Assembly: GCA_034190875.2 (NCBI GenBank)
Contig: CM067343.1
Span: 36,046,420-36,110,419 of the forward strand
Source of the DNA: Urechis unicinctus
Lineage: Eukaryota > Annelida > Polychaeta > Xenopneusta > Urechidae
Direction of reading: 5' to 3'
Length of the DNA stretch: 64,000 bases
Shown here: in pieces, positions 45,195-58,857 of the stretch
How the letters are laid out: each line of letters begins with the position of its first letter
How positions within the stretch are numbered: position 1 is the first letter of the stretch
Notes under the pieces: model-generated
The model's database searches: none
What the model saw: only the letters and a program-made list of their open reading frames with translations
What the model was told of the DNA's origin: nothing
Translations under genes and position numbers: made by a program

Positions 45195-47023
45195 AGTCAT
45201 TGTGATTTATATCCGTCAAATGGTTTTTTTCCTCGACCTCTTACTGTGCATAGCGTCATGCAAGAGGCTATATTGCCACTTCACTGCAGCACTAATTGTC
45301 CTCAAACATCGTATGTTCTGCATCTAATAGCCGGACCGATATACTTACAACTCATATGTATATCATTCACGTCTATCTTCATACGTGTGACCTCTTCATA
45401 TGAATATTCTTACGGATACAAATACCGATATTTTGGAAGGGTTTATTCTAGGCATTGTAATGATTCTCAATTTTTATCTTACACCTGGTCAAAACAAGAC
45501 AGATATCAGCCTCTTGATTCATGTTGAAGTAGTTAAACTACAACAGACGAAAAGCAGCTTGATTTATGCTGTATGCATGTAAACGAATTTTATATGGGCT
45601 GCGATAGTTCATATTTTATGCCCTCAAGTTGATGTAATGCTACAAGCCTTGTAAAAAGAAACTCTTTGGATAAGAAAACATGTAGTCATATATAATGCAA
45701 TCAAATAATTGGCTAAGCAGCACTGCACGCTGAGCCCATAAAGCCAACGTTAATGTGCATGTACAATAGTAATATATCTGTGTGGAAGTTTAAGTCGAGT
45801 TGATACGGTTTTAATATATTACCCGCAAACTACTATACACACCGAGAATTATAAACCCTCGACTCCCTTTCATAATTTTCTTCCGCAAACACCACTATCT
45901 AATAGTACATTTTATCATATTTAGTTATTGAATCCATTCCCTTGAAATATACACACCGTACCATCAGATTCTCAATCAACTCTATAAATTTATAACCTTG
46001 AAATATTGACATAATTCGAGTTTTCACAAATCTCCTGAATTCGGTAACTTGGCCTCGAGACATACAGTACCAGATTGACAAGATAAAGCAATCTATGGCA
46101 TAATAGTTGCCTACGTCATCTTACCTAGTGCAAAACAGAAGCACTATATAAAGCGTGGAACTGCACAGTAATGATGAGTGATACGTCACGTCTCCATTCG
46201 TAGATATCAATTGATATTATGTGAAAAATCGCTTTACCCGCTCTTCAATACCACACTCAGTACCAGCAATGCTAACTGAAAAGTTAGCGAGTGATTCATG
46301 CAAAACAATTATTACAAAAAATACGCGAAGTTGGCGGTTTGCATTTGATGAATGACTTTTAAGCCACATAAACTGACTAATTGTTCACATTGTGAAATGC
46401 GTTCTACTTCAATACATTCTTTGATTTTCACGGCGTTGGGCATTCATGCATTGAAGAATCACCTGGAGCATTACCCAACTCGTCTTACCCTGCTAAGCCC
46501 AGACAACACATGTGCCTTCCAACGCAAATGGTAGTTGCCAGGGTAACTGACCTCTAGCCATCCCGGCAATCAATCAATATCAATATGAAAGGTCGAAGGT
46601 TTGCCGGAATATTTGTCATTCTGATTGTGCAAGTCGCTCTGCATCTTTGATATTCGGCGATAAGAAGGCCATTGGGCGGCATCATATTACAGAGCTGAGG
46701 TACTCTAACGGCGTATATGCTTACTTTGCATGTCAATCACACCTACTACATGGTAGTTAGTACCTAAAATATCATTTGTGCAAACGAAATTTGACAAGCA
46801 CCAATTAACTTGTAATTGCGCTCGCGCGTTAATCCGTTAGATACCGGAGAATAGCCTTCTTATATTTGACGGTCATGCGGACTTAAGTGTACGTATTTTT
46901 TTTATACGTAGTGAATCCAAGCAGAATAATTTTAGTTTCAATTATCAATAATACAGGCGAGGTATTTCAATTATTTTTTCAGTTAATGTGACCTATATCT
47001 ATTTCATTCGATTCTCCAGTGGG
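45195..47023. repeat. Large repeat copy B, block 5
   Basis: Partner of 8075-9790. The 140-codon frame at 45,105-45,527 overlaps a shorter frame at 8042-8341 in A, but reading frames differ by indels, so not a gene. Confidence 0.85.
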
Positions 47024-48025
47024 CACCATTGGTATCCCCATGTACATATGAGCCAGCAGTACCTGAATGCACAACAAGTAGCATGGTTAGTGAAAAAGTT
47101 ATTTTAAGGATAGAACATGATTAGCTTCTAATCTTGTATGTACAATAGCAAACGGTAAGCCGAATGTATACTTACTTGAATGTTTATAAGAATATCTTTG
47201 CATTCGGAACATTTCAACACGCAGTTGATGTTAAACATACATTACAATATTCAAAAGTGATATAGTAACGACGCACGGGGTTGATTATGATTATAAGATA
47301 TATCACGGAGGAGCTTAATGAGAAATTCCACATTAACACCATGTACGGCTATATGCGAGCAAACGTATGGCTTGATTGTGGCATATTTAGTTCGGCATAA
47401 AGAAGCAGTGAATAATATGGGTCGATCATCGTTCTCTTTCATTCGTAAAACGTCTCGGTTGAGTACCACCTCTGACGAGATTCACAAGATTTGCAATTGC
47501 GCGCAATTGCAGTCAACCTTGTCGATTTTTATTTGGGACAGCTCAAAAACAATTGAGGGCGAGTGAGGCAAGCGCAATGGGGACCATACGCTTAGTGTGT
47601 GTTGTTCAGCGAGGTGGTATGCTGGTGAAAACACATACCACTCTTTCACATTGTTGCTTCACATATTTGTACTGACATGTTACATAAATCGGATATAATG
47701 TTTCACAGTGGATTTACGTTATCATGGTGAATAATTTGGCGTATATAGCATGATTGGGGGTCTTGTGCCCGACCGCTTTATCTAAGGGCGATCGATTAAT
47801 CGTACAATAATGGTCGCACGCGCATGCACCCATGTAGTCGGCAAAATACCAAAGACTTACTGCATTAAGCTGTAATGTCAATTTTTAAAGGTATATTAAG
47901 TGTCATGTCACCGCAATGTGGCAAATGTTTGAAGTAGTAGTTATTTTTACTCATTATCGAATTACCTTAAAGGTTCTGCCAGGCGGTCAGCTGACTTATC
48001 GAGATATGGACAAATCCATAATCAC
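47024..48025. repeat. Large repeat copy B, block 6
   Basis: Partner of 12,720-13,645. It follows block 5 with no gap, showing the arrangement without the 2.9-kb copy A segment. Confidence 0.87.
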
Positions 48026-49372
48026 ATAAAAGCCAGACAAGCTGTACAAACATGGTTGGAGAGCCATTATCTGGATGTGGTATTTTCTATTTGAAGCTCA
48101 GGAAAAACATCGTCTATTTTGAAGTTACTTAGCAGTAACCCATGGAGTTGTGGGGGTAGTTGAGGTTGACTCAATACAGCGCTTATTTGGACAAACCGTA
48201 CCTACAGTTGAACCATCTGGAATTCTAGTCCAAAAACTCATTTGATAGTATGCCAATGCAAGACCAGGCAAATAAAAAAACTATCGCTTTCCAGGAATCA
48301 AGGTACAACTGATGGGGAATTTGAGGTAATTGCCTCTCGCGCATGATCTTTAACATCATACAGCACTGCAAGATCTATGCCTGATCTCAACTACGACCAA
48401 GTCATCTCCAGCACCAAATATCAACATCGGCGCGGTTAAGCTGGCAGAGACCTTTTTGATAAAATCGCATAAAACGCGCTTCCGTTGGCACCGACACAGT
48501 TAATCGCCAAGTAGAACTCTATCCACTCTGCAACGTGATATGATGTCGGACAAAATATCAGTACCCTGACATTACTCAAACTAACCTTTAGTATGATTTA
48601 ATAAGCTATTAGATTGTATATGGTGTATTCACAGCGGTGTCGGAACTCTCTGCGGTGTGTTTTTCAAGCAACGTTGGTTTTTGGTCTGATACATGGCAAC
48701 ATATTGAAGAATTTCACGGCAAATGGTATTTCCTCTCCTTACATCGCACCACTCGGCTGCCTTGTCCGTTTTGCGCGGTATTTGCTGTTATTATCCAGCG
48801 TCTTTCCCGCTTTTGATGCAAAATCAGCTTTTACCTCTGTAATGTGCAAAATAAGGTTGACAGAATAGCCGCAATATTAACATTCAGCTTCTGTGACGTC
48901 TATCTAGTCCACTATCGAGTACAGGGAGTCTGCGTCGACCGCATCGTTAAAAACAAAGCTCTGGGGAAGAAGCGGTTTTGTCAGCTATGCAAGCAGCCCG
49001 TTAAAATAGGACAGTTTGTGAGGAAGCTTTTTTGATAATATAGTAGCTGTTTTAGAGGGTTGACATACCCGAAGTGGTCGGACCAAAACAGTTCCCGGTA
49101 AACAGGCAGTAGAGGAGTATACGAGGTTAAGTAATCCGCAAATCACAGTCACCATCATTATGAAAATACCCCAATAAGTATATAAAACACCTATCAAGAT
49201 GTATAATATCCCGAGTGAGAGACAAAGATTTGTAGGTTGATTAGCGGAAGGATTATGCAGGTGCGGTATTGCATGCACGTCTTTCTGCTGGATATAAATT
49301 GCGGCTCGTCGCTAGGCAGAAGCTTGGCGCGATGAAGCTTGGAATCTGGAGCCGAACGCCGACGCAATAAAT
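48026..49372. other. Copy B-specific 1.35-kb segment
   Basis: Replaces the 4.7-kb segment of A. Contains several moderate frames (48,614-48,868 plus; 48,985-49,278 minus with a hydrophobic run) and somewhat coding-like minus-strand stretches around 48.15-48.45 kb, none assignable. A decayed element is likely but not shown. Confidence 0.4.
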
Positions 49373-49625
49373 TTGCTTTAGTGCACAAAGCATAGCCTTA
49401 CTGCTAATGAGTGGCTACTGTTAGAAATGCACGTGCCCAGGCGCATGCTTGCTTTAATTGCTGCCCGACACATGTTAATCCTTATTTGAAATAGTAACGG
49501 GCGGTGGAACAAGTGCATTCGACCTAAATCGATTGGACACGATTCATTTATACAATTTCTCGGTTGTAATTCGGACCGAAGGTTTACTACCAGAAGAGAG
49601 ATGGCTATCTCCGCCTCATGCCGGA
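49373..49625. repeat. Large repeat copy B, block 7
   Basis: Partner of 18,310-18,600, with small deletions. Confidence 0.8.
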
Positions 49626-51090
49626 TACTTACATTCACTTTTCAAAGATTTTATCGTGTGAATCTCTTTTGTTGAGTATGAAATTGAATTTACATCTCTT
49701 AATGGCTAACGCATGACCCAGATATTTGCTGTAAAATGTTCAGCTTCCGGGAATAACCTTCACCTGCCCCTTCCGATAGCTAATTCATTAGCTGGAAGTA
49801 CCAATATTGTTCAGCATTTTGTATTATCATGTACGATCACATATCTCTGAAAAATACAACAGTGAGCGGACCCTCAGCTCCGACTGTTATTCAGAACATC
49901 CATATCTGTTCTGTGACTCAAGTCATTATATATGGTTTCACTCAACGATTCTTATGCACTAACGATGTGATAATGTTAAGACGTTCATGATATACATATC
50001 GACATCGATCAAAATAAAATTATTCGGGAAGCAAAATATGTCATGTATTGACAAGAATAGCGCATCCGAAACGCTAATAGCATTAATAGTGTTTTAACAT
50101 AAGCCCTCATTACCAGACATCTTTTGTCAAATATTTTCGCCCACACTTTGCTTTATATTACCAATATTATGGCTTTTAAAGTCATTATCCACCTTCTTAA
50201 CAGCTGCCCTATTTAACGGAGATGTTTCTTTGCGCGCAAGACAAATGAAAATTTATTTACCGAGACACAGCAATCATATTATTACCATTCAAACGTTTAC
50301 AAGATTAAATGAAGTACATAACTTTGCTGGCACTGGTTTTATAACTGAACTTACGTTCAAAAATGCCACCCCCCCCACAACAAAAAGTAGCCTTTTATTA
50401 CATTTACTACAATCGAGCGATCTAATATAATAATATTCTTTGCTATGTATTGAATGCCTCTTTACAATCATCCACGCTAACAAGCAGAAAACATGTTTTC
50501 TTTTGTTATAACTATCGCTTGGCACATATCTCCGATATTCCGTTGTTGCCCTGTTTATCATTTCTCGATTGAATTAAATCTTGGCAATCATACTATTTAC
50601 AGGGGACAATTTTGAACTTGCTCTATCTTTGGTATTCACCGTACGTTGAATCATATCATGGATTGTGTTTCCTGTATATTGAAGGCTATCCCAGTAGTAT
50701 CAAACAGGAATACATGCACGCGGCTCGACACAGCCATTGTTTGCCCTACCGGAAACATGTTTTCGACCTATGAATTGATGTACCGCTATCCCTCGCTGTT
50801 TCAGGTGCAGATGTTTTGACAGCATCTTTCCGCACTACTGGCGTATAAGCCAGACAAGGGTTCAACTGTGATCAGTGTCGGAGCGTACGTGTTATGGCCC
50901 GTACATCAAAGCCATGTTTAAACCATAGACATGTTAACGATTATACATGTTCAAGTTGGTTTATCTGCGCTAGTAATTCCATTTTCATTAGTGATACGCC
51001 ATTCCGTCCATATTCCTCTCTATTCGTTGGGCAAAATAATACAGAAATGTGTCTAAGTATAGACCCGATGCTTAAAACTACAAACGGATT

Positions 51091-51176
51091 TATAGAGCTT
51101 AAAGTTAAACTAGCTCCATTTGCACCTATTCTACAATTAAACTAACTTATAGAGCTGAAAGTTAAACTGTCTCCAA
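51091..51176. repeat. Two-copy imperfect tandem repeat
   Basis: TATAGAGCTTAAAGTTAAAC at 51,091 recurs as TATAGAGCTGAAAGTTAAAC at about 51,148, each followed by CTCCA-type sequence. The same doublet, more eroded, is in copy A at 20,230-20,315. Confidence 0.7.
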
Positions 51177-51557
51177 GTGCCAATTACTTCTCATAGATAA
51201 CTTGGTTCCTGCAACATCCACCTGTGATATCTCATTCACCATAATTGTCTTTGCAGTTGGATGCGGGTGTTGTGCAATGTTATAAAACATGGACTGTCCC
51301 TATCTATGCACACAATCTCATGCAGCCGACCGACCTTACCAGTTGTTCAGACAACAGCAGAAACAAATCTACTTGGTCAATCTTTGCTTATGCTCAAGGT
51401 ATTGCCTTTATGTTAACATACATATTTACATGTGTATGGTCGCGACAATCAATAGCAGAACATACAGGCGGATGTAGATGTAGCTCGCTTATCATGGAAG
51501 TTTATGAGCTGTTACAGGAGGCGGGCGAGAGCCATCATCGGGAGGGGGTTGTGGATT

Positions 51558-51798
51558 AAATTGCACTTGTATTTATACTTGTGATTTCTTTGGAAAGATG
51601 CACTGCTACAAACCTAATTGAATGCAACTAATTGCATCCGTCACCATGTTATATTATGTAGAAGGCGATAACCATGCTGCAATGTATCATATGTCGCATC
51701 ACATGATGCTACGACAGCTGCTTTTTGCATTAAACGTATGATTTATTTCTATATTGAAGAGGTAACTAATTATGAATGATACTACGCACATTAGATTA
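51558..51798 (+). repeat. Local direct duplication, copy 1
   Basis: Nearly identical to 52,436-52,683, about 880 bases downstream. The two are much closer to each other (for example GAAGGCGATAACCATGCTGC in both) than to the single equivalent in A (20,812-21,060), so this is a recent event within B. Confidence 0.9.
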
Positions 51799-52040
51799 AC
51801 CTTATCCTCTACTTAATCATATACTGTCTCTTAAGCCATCGCAGTTCAAAATATCGCTATGTTTCATCCTTATTTAAATTAAATCTGCCATCCAAGTCAT
51901 CTAAGATAACAAATATTTCACCGAGCTATTTAGCTTGCAATATTTATTACACAGCAACAGATGTTTAATCAATGACTTGTATTCCACATACGTAGCCTCT
52001 AATAATTTCATTCCGGACGCGAGAGCTGCAGAAAAGCGGC

Positions 52041-52104
52041 TGCAATCATCATGGGCAGAACATCGCTTTGGATAGTCGACCATACAAATGTACGACTCCC
52101 TCCC
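52041..52104 (+). other. tRNA-like sequence, B box destroyed
   Basis: Copy B counterpart of the 21.3-kb element. The D-arm-like part is identical over 20 bases (52,051-52,070), but the B box reads TGTACGACTCC instead of GGTTCGATTCC. Confidence 0.5.
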
Positions 52105-52435
52105 TAATGGTAAGTGATCTTTGACACTTGAAATCATAAAACCGAAAAGGCTTCAGTTATTCACTTACCATTCTGTTGATATTAATGCATCATCAGCTGA
52201 ACAGAATATCCTTTATTACATGTTCTGATCAGAATCGTATAATTGGGAAAGAGCGAATTCAAATTAAAAGATATGTTCATTTTACGAGGTGCAACTGATC
52301 TCATAATAATCAGTGGCATGCTACTATTGTACGCTCATAAATGCTCTCAAATAATCTGGGATACGTTTTGTGGGAATCACATCAATGCTTAACTCATATC
52401 GGCACATCGCGGCTTACAGTGATAGCATAGACATG

Positions 52436-52683
52436 AAATTGCACTTGTATTTATTTTTGTGATTTCTTTGTTAAGATGCCCTGCTACAAACCTAATTGAA
52501 TGCAACTAATTGCATCCGTCAGCATGTTATATTATGTAGAAGGCGATAACCATGCTGCAATGTACCATATGTCGCATCACATGATGCTACGGCAGCTGCT
52601 TTTTGCATTAAACGTAGGATTTATTTCTATATTGATTTTAGAAGAGGTAACTAATTATGAATGATACTACGCACATTAGATTA
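52436..52683 (+). repeat. Local direct duplication, copy 2
   Basis: Second copy of 51,558-51,798; retains about 7 bases (ATTTTAG) lost from the first copy, as in A, so this one is closer to the ancestral form in that detail. Confidence 0.9.
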
Positions 52684-55540
52684 CCCCAATGATAACGCTA
52701 TTATCCTCATGAAAACATGTTTTTATTTGAACGCAAATGGTATTCGCCACATAAACCGACAAAATGCGACCTAAACCGTTGTGCAACAGTAATTTAAAAA
52801 AAAATGTTTTATGGTTAATTTGGCATCTTACAGCCGAGGATCACCTAGAATTGGCGCAGGATGAAACCTGTGTGGTGGCATCATGTGAGAGCATATCGTC
52901 GCTTCTTCGCTTTTTCATCCTGTGGATTTTATTTGAAAAACGTTATCAAGCCTTATATGATGTTTTCTGATACAGATTCGACCATACTCAACACATATAT
53001 GCTAGTATATTGACTAGCTCGCCCCCGCTACCTGCTTGTTGTTATAATTTAGTGTTTTCGAAATATGTTGCAATAGTTTTAATAGAAAAGCGGTAATGAC
53101 ACAGACTATGCTTTATGCTATCTAGAGTAAGGTGACCTGCGTCGTGAGATAACAACAGCCGTATTTAACGATATAATCATATCAGTCTATTTGAATATCA
53201 GAATAAAATATGATGGCGTGCACTAGGATGTACAAAATACTGTTCGTGTGTTTCAAAACGGCTGCTATGTGGTATTCAGTCCCTAGGATTTCCATCCTTG
53301 ACATATCTCAAAGCAAACCTATCGACCTCCTCTAAAACACTCAGCTTTAGGGTAGCGGCGATCATGTTCGCCATTTCGCTTCATCATTATTGGTCCTTTC
53401 ATACGTCCTACAGAAATACCATCAACAATACACGTAACACACTAGTGTTTATCATTATATCCACATGTGCAAAAGAGCAAATGACCTTTTCGCAAATATT
53501 CACATACAGATAAAGAAGCAAGTAGACCAGATCGCTATCTTGCAAGGATACATTCCAGGCATTCGTGTGATTCCGATTAGTATATCGGTGCATTGTATGT
53601 GGTAATGTCAGGACCGGCATTATGCACTTGTATGCAACACCGCTGTACCTATCAGTCCAACTTGGTAAATAATCGTGATGATTAGCATGGACTACGGAAG
53701 CGTCGGTATAATCATGCGCCAATAGCCGCAACTAAATCCATGGTCATAGAGTATTCAAACTTCTTATGTGTGCAGATCATTGGTTGATAGTAATCATTGC
53801 AAGCGTCAATAAAGATATCCAACGCCCAACGTTAATTCTAGCATGTATAAACAGATATGTCCATAAGCTCTTCATTGCAACCAGAACTAGGTAAGTCTGA
53901 CGGTTTCAGGTTGCCTAGCCCATATTGCGCCTGTAGACGGTAGCATAGTACGGGATATTTGCTATGCATCGACTATAACGCACCGCGCGATTTCCTTACA
54001 GTTACGGTGCATTCGGTAGTTATCGAGCTAGTGGAAGTATTTTCAATTCGTTGAATATTATCAATTACACCGAGACGAATCAACACACCTGTTCATGCTC
54101 CACCAGAAAAGGTAAGCGATTAGTTCGTTTTTGCACTTTGTACGCCTATACACCGTTCAGGTAAGAGGAATGATCGTGGAGAGCGATGGCATGCTACAGG
54201 CCCAGTTAATTGCTTTGTTACAACGGCAGCTGCTGCGCGTCAAACTTCTGCCTAGTTGCATAACGCCCTGACTAATGCTACGGCACGTGCTGACTGTGTG
54301 TAATGAAGCGAAATGTAGTTATGCAAATTTAAGTCGAGTTGTACAAATATAGCAAATATTATGCGTACAATGTACTCAGCACTTTGGCAACTGTTAAATA
54401 ATATCGCAATATCATTTCATTTATTCATGCATTCAATCCCTTTTGTAATTAACACTCAGCCCTGTGAATGTATTTATATGAACCTCACAATATTGGCCAT
54501 ACATAATCGGCACTTCACACATAGCCTGATTCCATAGCAATAGTTTTAAGATGTCCACTACCAAGTTGTCTTCATTTAAAGATGCTGAAAGCTGTAGGGT
54601 GTCTGCACTATAAATGTCCAGCGCGAAACATAGCATTGATTGGGCTAAACCTGCGTCGGCGCGGTTGCTATAGGTGGTAATACATGCCTCCATTTGTAGA
54701 CATAATGATGTGAACAGAACATGTCATACAGCTTTACTATGCCGCATCTAATGCAACCAATGCCAACTAACAAATTGTAACATAGCATTTGCTAATGAAC
54801 AATGAAATTTCTCCATCATCCAGATATTGGATATATTGGCCGTCTTACCTACGAAGTGTTTGGATACGTCACTACACTCGTAGGCAGCAGCAATTCGACA
54901 CTGGACATACATAGAGAACTAATATCAGCAATGCAAGTAGTGAAGGAGTGAATTAGGTGGAACAAGCATTTTTGCATCGATTGAATTCACCAGAAGGGAA
55001 TTTCAATCAATATCTTCGCCTTTAACCCCATTTATTTGAATTTACACCCCATGCAGTGGACGCAATCAATAACTTGAGTATTTATAGTTCACATCTCAAT
55101 TACAGACATATCAGTAAAACTACTCCAAACGATGAGGCTCGCAATATTAAGCAGGATTGTTTTATCCTTCTCTTTGCGAGACCATTCCAAAGTCCTCCTC
55201 CTCATCAGCCAAATGCATTTAAAGGCATAATGGAACACGGGAAAACGTTTTGTTGCTCATATTTTAGTCCGCGTGTCAATAAAATGCCGCTTTCCGTATT
55301 TAATATTCAGCAATAACTTTCGACGCACCATCATTATCTGGGTAGAAATGTGTCGCCATCTGGTGAAAGTGGATCATGTAAGTATTCAGACGTAAATTAT
55401 TTTACAGTGTTTACATGGTTTATATTATACCAGGCGAATATATTAATATAACATGAACATAGATCCATTGTCAAAATGGAATCACGTCATAGAAGTGATT
55501 AAATCAGCCAACTTCTCCTACCGTGACTAAAACATGCACG

Positions 55541-56509
55541 GTTGATGTTAATCAGGGGAGTCTGAGGATCGCTATCTGATGGAGATATGTATCTGAAAAT
55601 TCAAGCAAGTTAAGATACTTTATAACGGGGAGATGGTGTGATGCTAATTATCTGATATATGATTTTAGAATGAAACAGTAATGTAGTGTGTACTATTCGT
55701 GGACACATAAGAGGTCTTGTGAACGTTGCCACGGGATCCCACCAAATAATTGCATTTTCTGTGAAATATTGACATGCCTGATATAATTGCTCCGCAAAAC
55801 TGATAACAGCGATAGGTGTAATATATCCCGCTGATGTAAATCACATAAGATATCGTGGCGCCACTTACTTAAACCAGCTGACTTATCACGACACGCATTC
55901 GTGGACATAACTATAATCTATTTCCTCGTCCAGCGGTTTATCGTTATTCGGAGTGACAAATTGGTACATTCATATCATTTTATATCAAGTTTGATGTAGT
56001 CAGTAGCCTAATGTCAAGTAGTAACACATATTCTCACAGCTACAACATTATCAAACTACTGTTATCATTTGACATCAATAATTGTGTTGGTGCAATATAT
56101 CTTACAGCGCGCATGCCCAAAAAACTAACATCGGTATAGCTAAGCAGACGGTCAAACTATGATATGAAATAACACACAATGTCTGTGAGTCCTCGCAAAC
56201 TAAAACGTCTATCGTCATTACCTTCAATCGCATCATCAATTATTTTGATCCATTGAGATCATGTCCTGTGTCGATATTGTATAAGCCCCAAAACCATCTC
56301 TTAATGTTTTGTTCCCAGGGATTGCTTCTAAGTGCATCAAATCAGAGAGACAAAAACTGCATCGAATTGCGTCGATTGTAGCAGAAATACAAATACCTCT
56401 ATGTTTGACTTAATGCTAAACAGCATCGTAGCTATGCTTAATATTTGAACGCAGCAGCACCTGCAGCATCTTATCAAGAGAGTATATTGCAGTATATGGC
56501 GTGTATATA
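55541..56509. other. Copy B insert between blocks 8 and 9
   Basis: A passes straight from 24,780 to 24,785. The second half (56,115-56,505) is the module also found at 40.73-41.2 kb; the first half has no partner and no gene. Confidence 0.6.
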
Positions 56510-56970
56510 CAAATTTAATGGTTCGAATGTGAATTGCAAAGAGACTGATTTATGCGCGTTGTATTTGTGCGATAGGTTCTTTCTAGTCAATACAATTTTA
56601 TTCTGTCAGAACAATGATGTTTAAATAATCGCTCTATATTTCAACGTTGGAAACAAAAGCTATATAGATAATATATCGATATTCATATTTGCCATTGTTA
56701 TCGCCAATTGCGTTTGTGCACGCCGAGGTAGTTAATACTGATTGTCCATCATCGCTTGCTCCACTAAACTGCCATGCTTAAACCCCCCCAGTGGAGATAT
56801 TCGTAAGTGGCAGTCAATTGATGACAAATGAATCATTTCATGATGCTATATCGTAACAGCAAATATTTTTGCTGCCGTATTTACATAATCATTATCCCAA
56901 TCATGCATTTTTTAGCATTATTGTACTCAGCATGATATTGTGATCGGCGCGAGAGCGTGGGCGCTGGGCA
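56510..56970. repeat. Large repeat copy B, block 9
   Basis: Partner of 24,785-25,250 and 41,205-41,790. Followed at 57,030-57,400 by a further diverged relative of the 41.0-41.1, 25.05 and 42.6 kb pieces. Confidence 0.8.
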
Positions 56971-57400
56971 CTTAAACAACGAAATAATGCATATTATATC
57001 ATATGTCGTCATATGTCAGTCATAACACCATCTCTTAATGTTGTGTTTCTAAGTATTGCATCTATGTTGATGAAATGAGAGCGACAACTGTCGTACTTAA
57101 ACGCATTGATTGTAAAGAATAATTACCCTGTATAGTGCGATTCGAAAGATTGGCGCAATCGCACGGGGAAAAGATCGGTAGATTATTTTACCGAGAAAGA
57201 CCTAACACAAGATAGCCGCAGACGCACTAAAATGCACGCGCTGTGCACATGACGTAGAGTCTTATTGGCGGAGATCGTTTATGTAGCAGTGATTTTTCGC
57301 TGATCATGAAAACAGTATAATAGTTCTACCAGGCAGTCATTTGGCGTGTTTTCATACACATATATCGAAATTCAGCACTGACCATTAATATAGGCGCAAG

Positions 57401-58857
57401 TTAACTTGCAAAAATGGTTACCCGTCCAGGAAACAATTTCGCTCACACCTTCGTTTAGCACAGTCATAGACTGAGTTCGTAATTTGTTAACTGTACCAAA
57501 TCCAACCTTCTTATGTTCACTCTGACATTACTAACAGCGCGAAATCTGTGCGCCTTTCAAAAGCCTGTATATATATTAACTTTGCATAACAATGAATAGA
57601 AAGTGTGGTTATCGCAAGCCGTTGGACGTTGTTCTTGGCTTAGCCATTACAATTCTCGCCAAACACATCAGTCGAAAAACCTAGGTAAAGTCTCGGATTC
57701 TCCGACACTGATACAGTTGAGTATGGAATTTTATGACTGCTGCTCGTCACATTCGTACAGTTAAATTGAAAGGAATGGTTCACTCACACATGAGCGCAAT
57801 GTTTAAAACATTTAAAGCGTCATTGTAAAACGATGCAACATTACACAGGCTATTAATTTACCCCAAAACAGCAGCGTGTTATCATTTTGTACCCTAAAGA
57901 AGTTGTTCGCAATCTTGAACTTGTACACTATAGTATAAAAAGAATGATTTGCAAGATGACATTTGCGCATATGTAATAATGAATATGCTAGTACATATAA
58001 ACATTTTGTAAATCATGCCTAGAATAAACCTGTACATAAATGTTATATGAACATAAATTTCTTTTCAAATATCAGTTGTCTTGGAATTGCGGCATGGCAG
58101 AGGAGCTATGAACCTTAGACAACCGACTGGCTACACACAATCATTCCAACTGTCATGGAGAATGGGAGTCAGCAATCAAAATTTACTGATACCTTTCTTG
58201 TAAAGATTGGGTGATACTCAACCACGTGGCAGTAAACTAATACGTGGCGTTACTAATAGTGGCCTATTATTTTACATTATTATTATCATTGTCTGTCGAT
58301 CGATATTTTTCTCATAGAAGTGTCATTGTAGTGGTGTTGACGAACAAACGAAAAAGTAATCAAACTTACGCGCTAAGTGGCCTTAGCCAATGCTACGAGC
58401 CAGGCTTAATGTCAACAATCGAATAAGTGTACACGTGACCCTATTTCAAGGTGATAATATTTCCGTCCAGTTAGATCACAGTCCATCAATATATGCAATA
58501 GACAGCTAAATCATTCAATAAATCACCCTATTCAAATTAATATCCAGTTTATATGCCTAGCAATATGTTCAACAACTTCATTAGTGACTTTACATAAAAC
58601 TTATCTTCTTTACCACGTTCTCCTTGGTCTACAAACAAACTGACTCTTGTACGAAAATAACAGTTACCATATCGTGGGTGTCATGCATGTGCTTTTCGGT
58701 TTGTTGTGTGTACCTGAGCAACAAGGCTTAGAGTGAATTTAACTTACGACAGCTACTAATTATCAACCAGAACACTGAGATCTAGCGGTATTGTATTCAC
58801 TGTATTATCCGAACCTTGATATCCATCAACCACTTAATAGGCTAACAAACCATAATA
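57401..58857. other. Stretch at the LINE-equivalent position in copy B
   Basis: No LINE sequence here. 57,590-57,900 is a diverged copy of 4,950-5,160 (GAATTTTATGACTGCTGCTC versus the A form), also related to 33.87-34.03 kb. 57.9-58.25 kb is weakly like 5.4-5.55 kb. No gene. Confidence 0.5.

Larger units (their letters stand above)
49630..55540. repeat. Large repeat copy B, block 8
   Basis: Partner of 19,370-24,780. Private to B: about 0.6 kb at 49.74-50.36, and the second copy of a 245-bp piece at 52.44-52.68 kb. 54.88-54.99 also lacks a clear partner. Confidence 0.87.
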
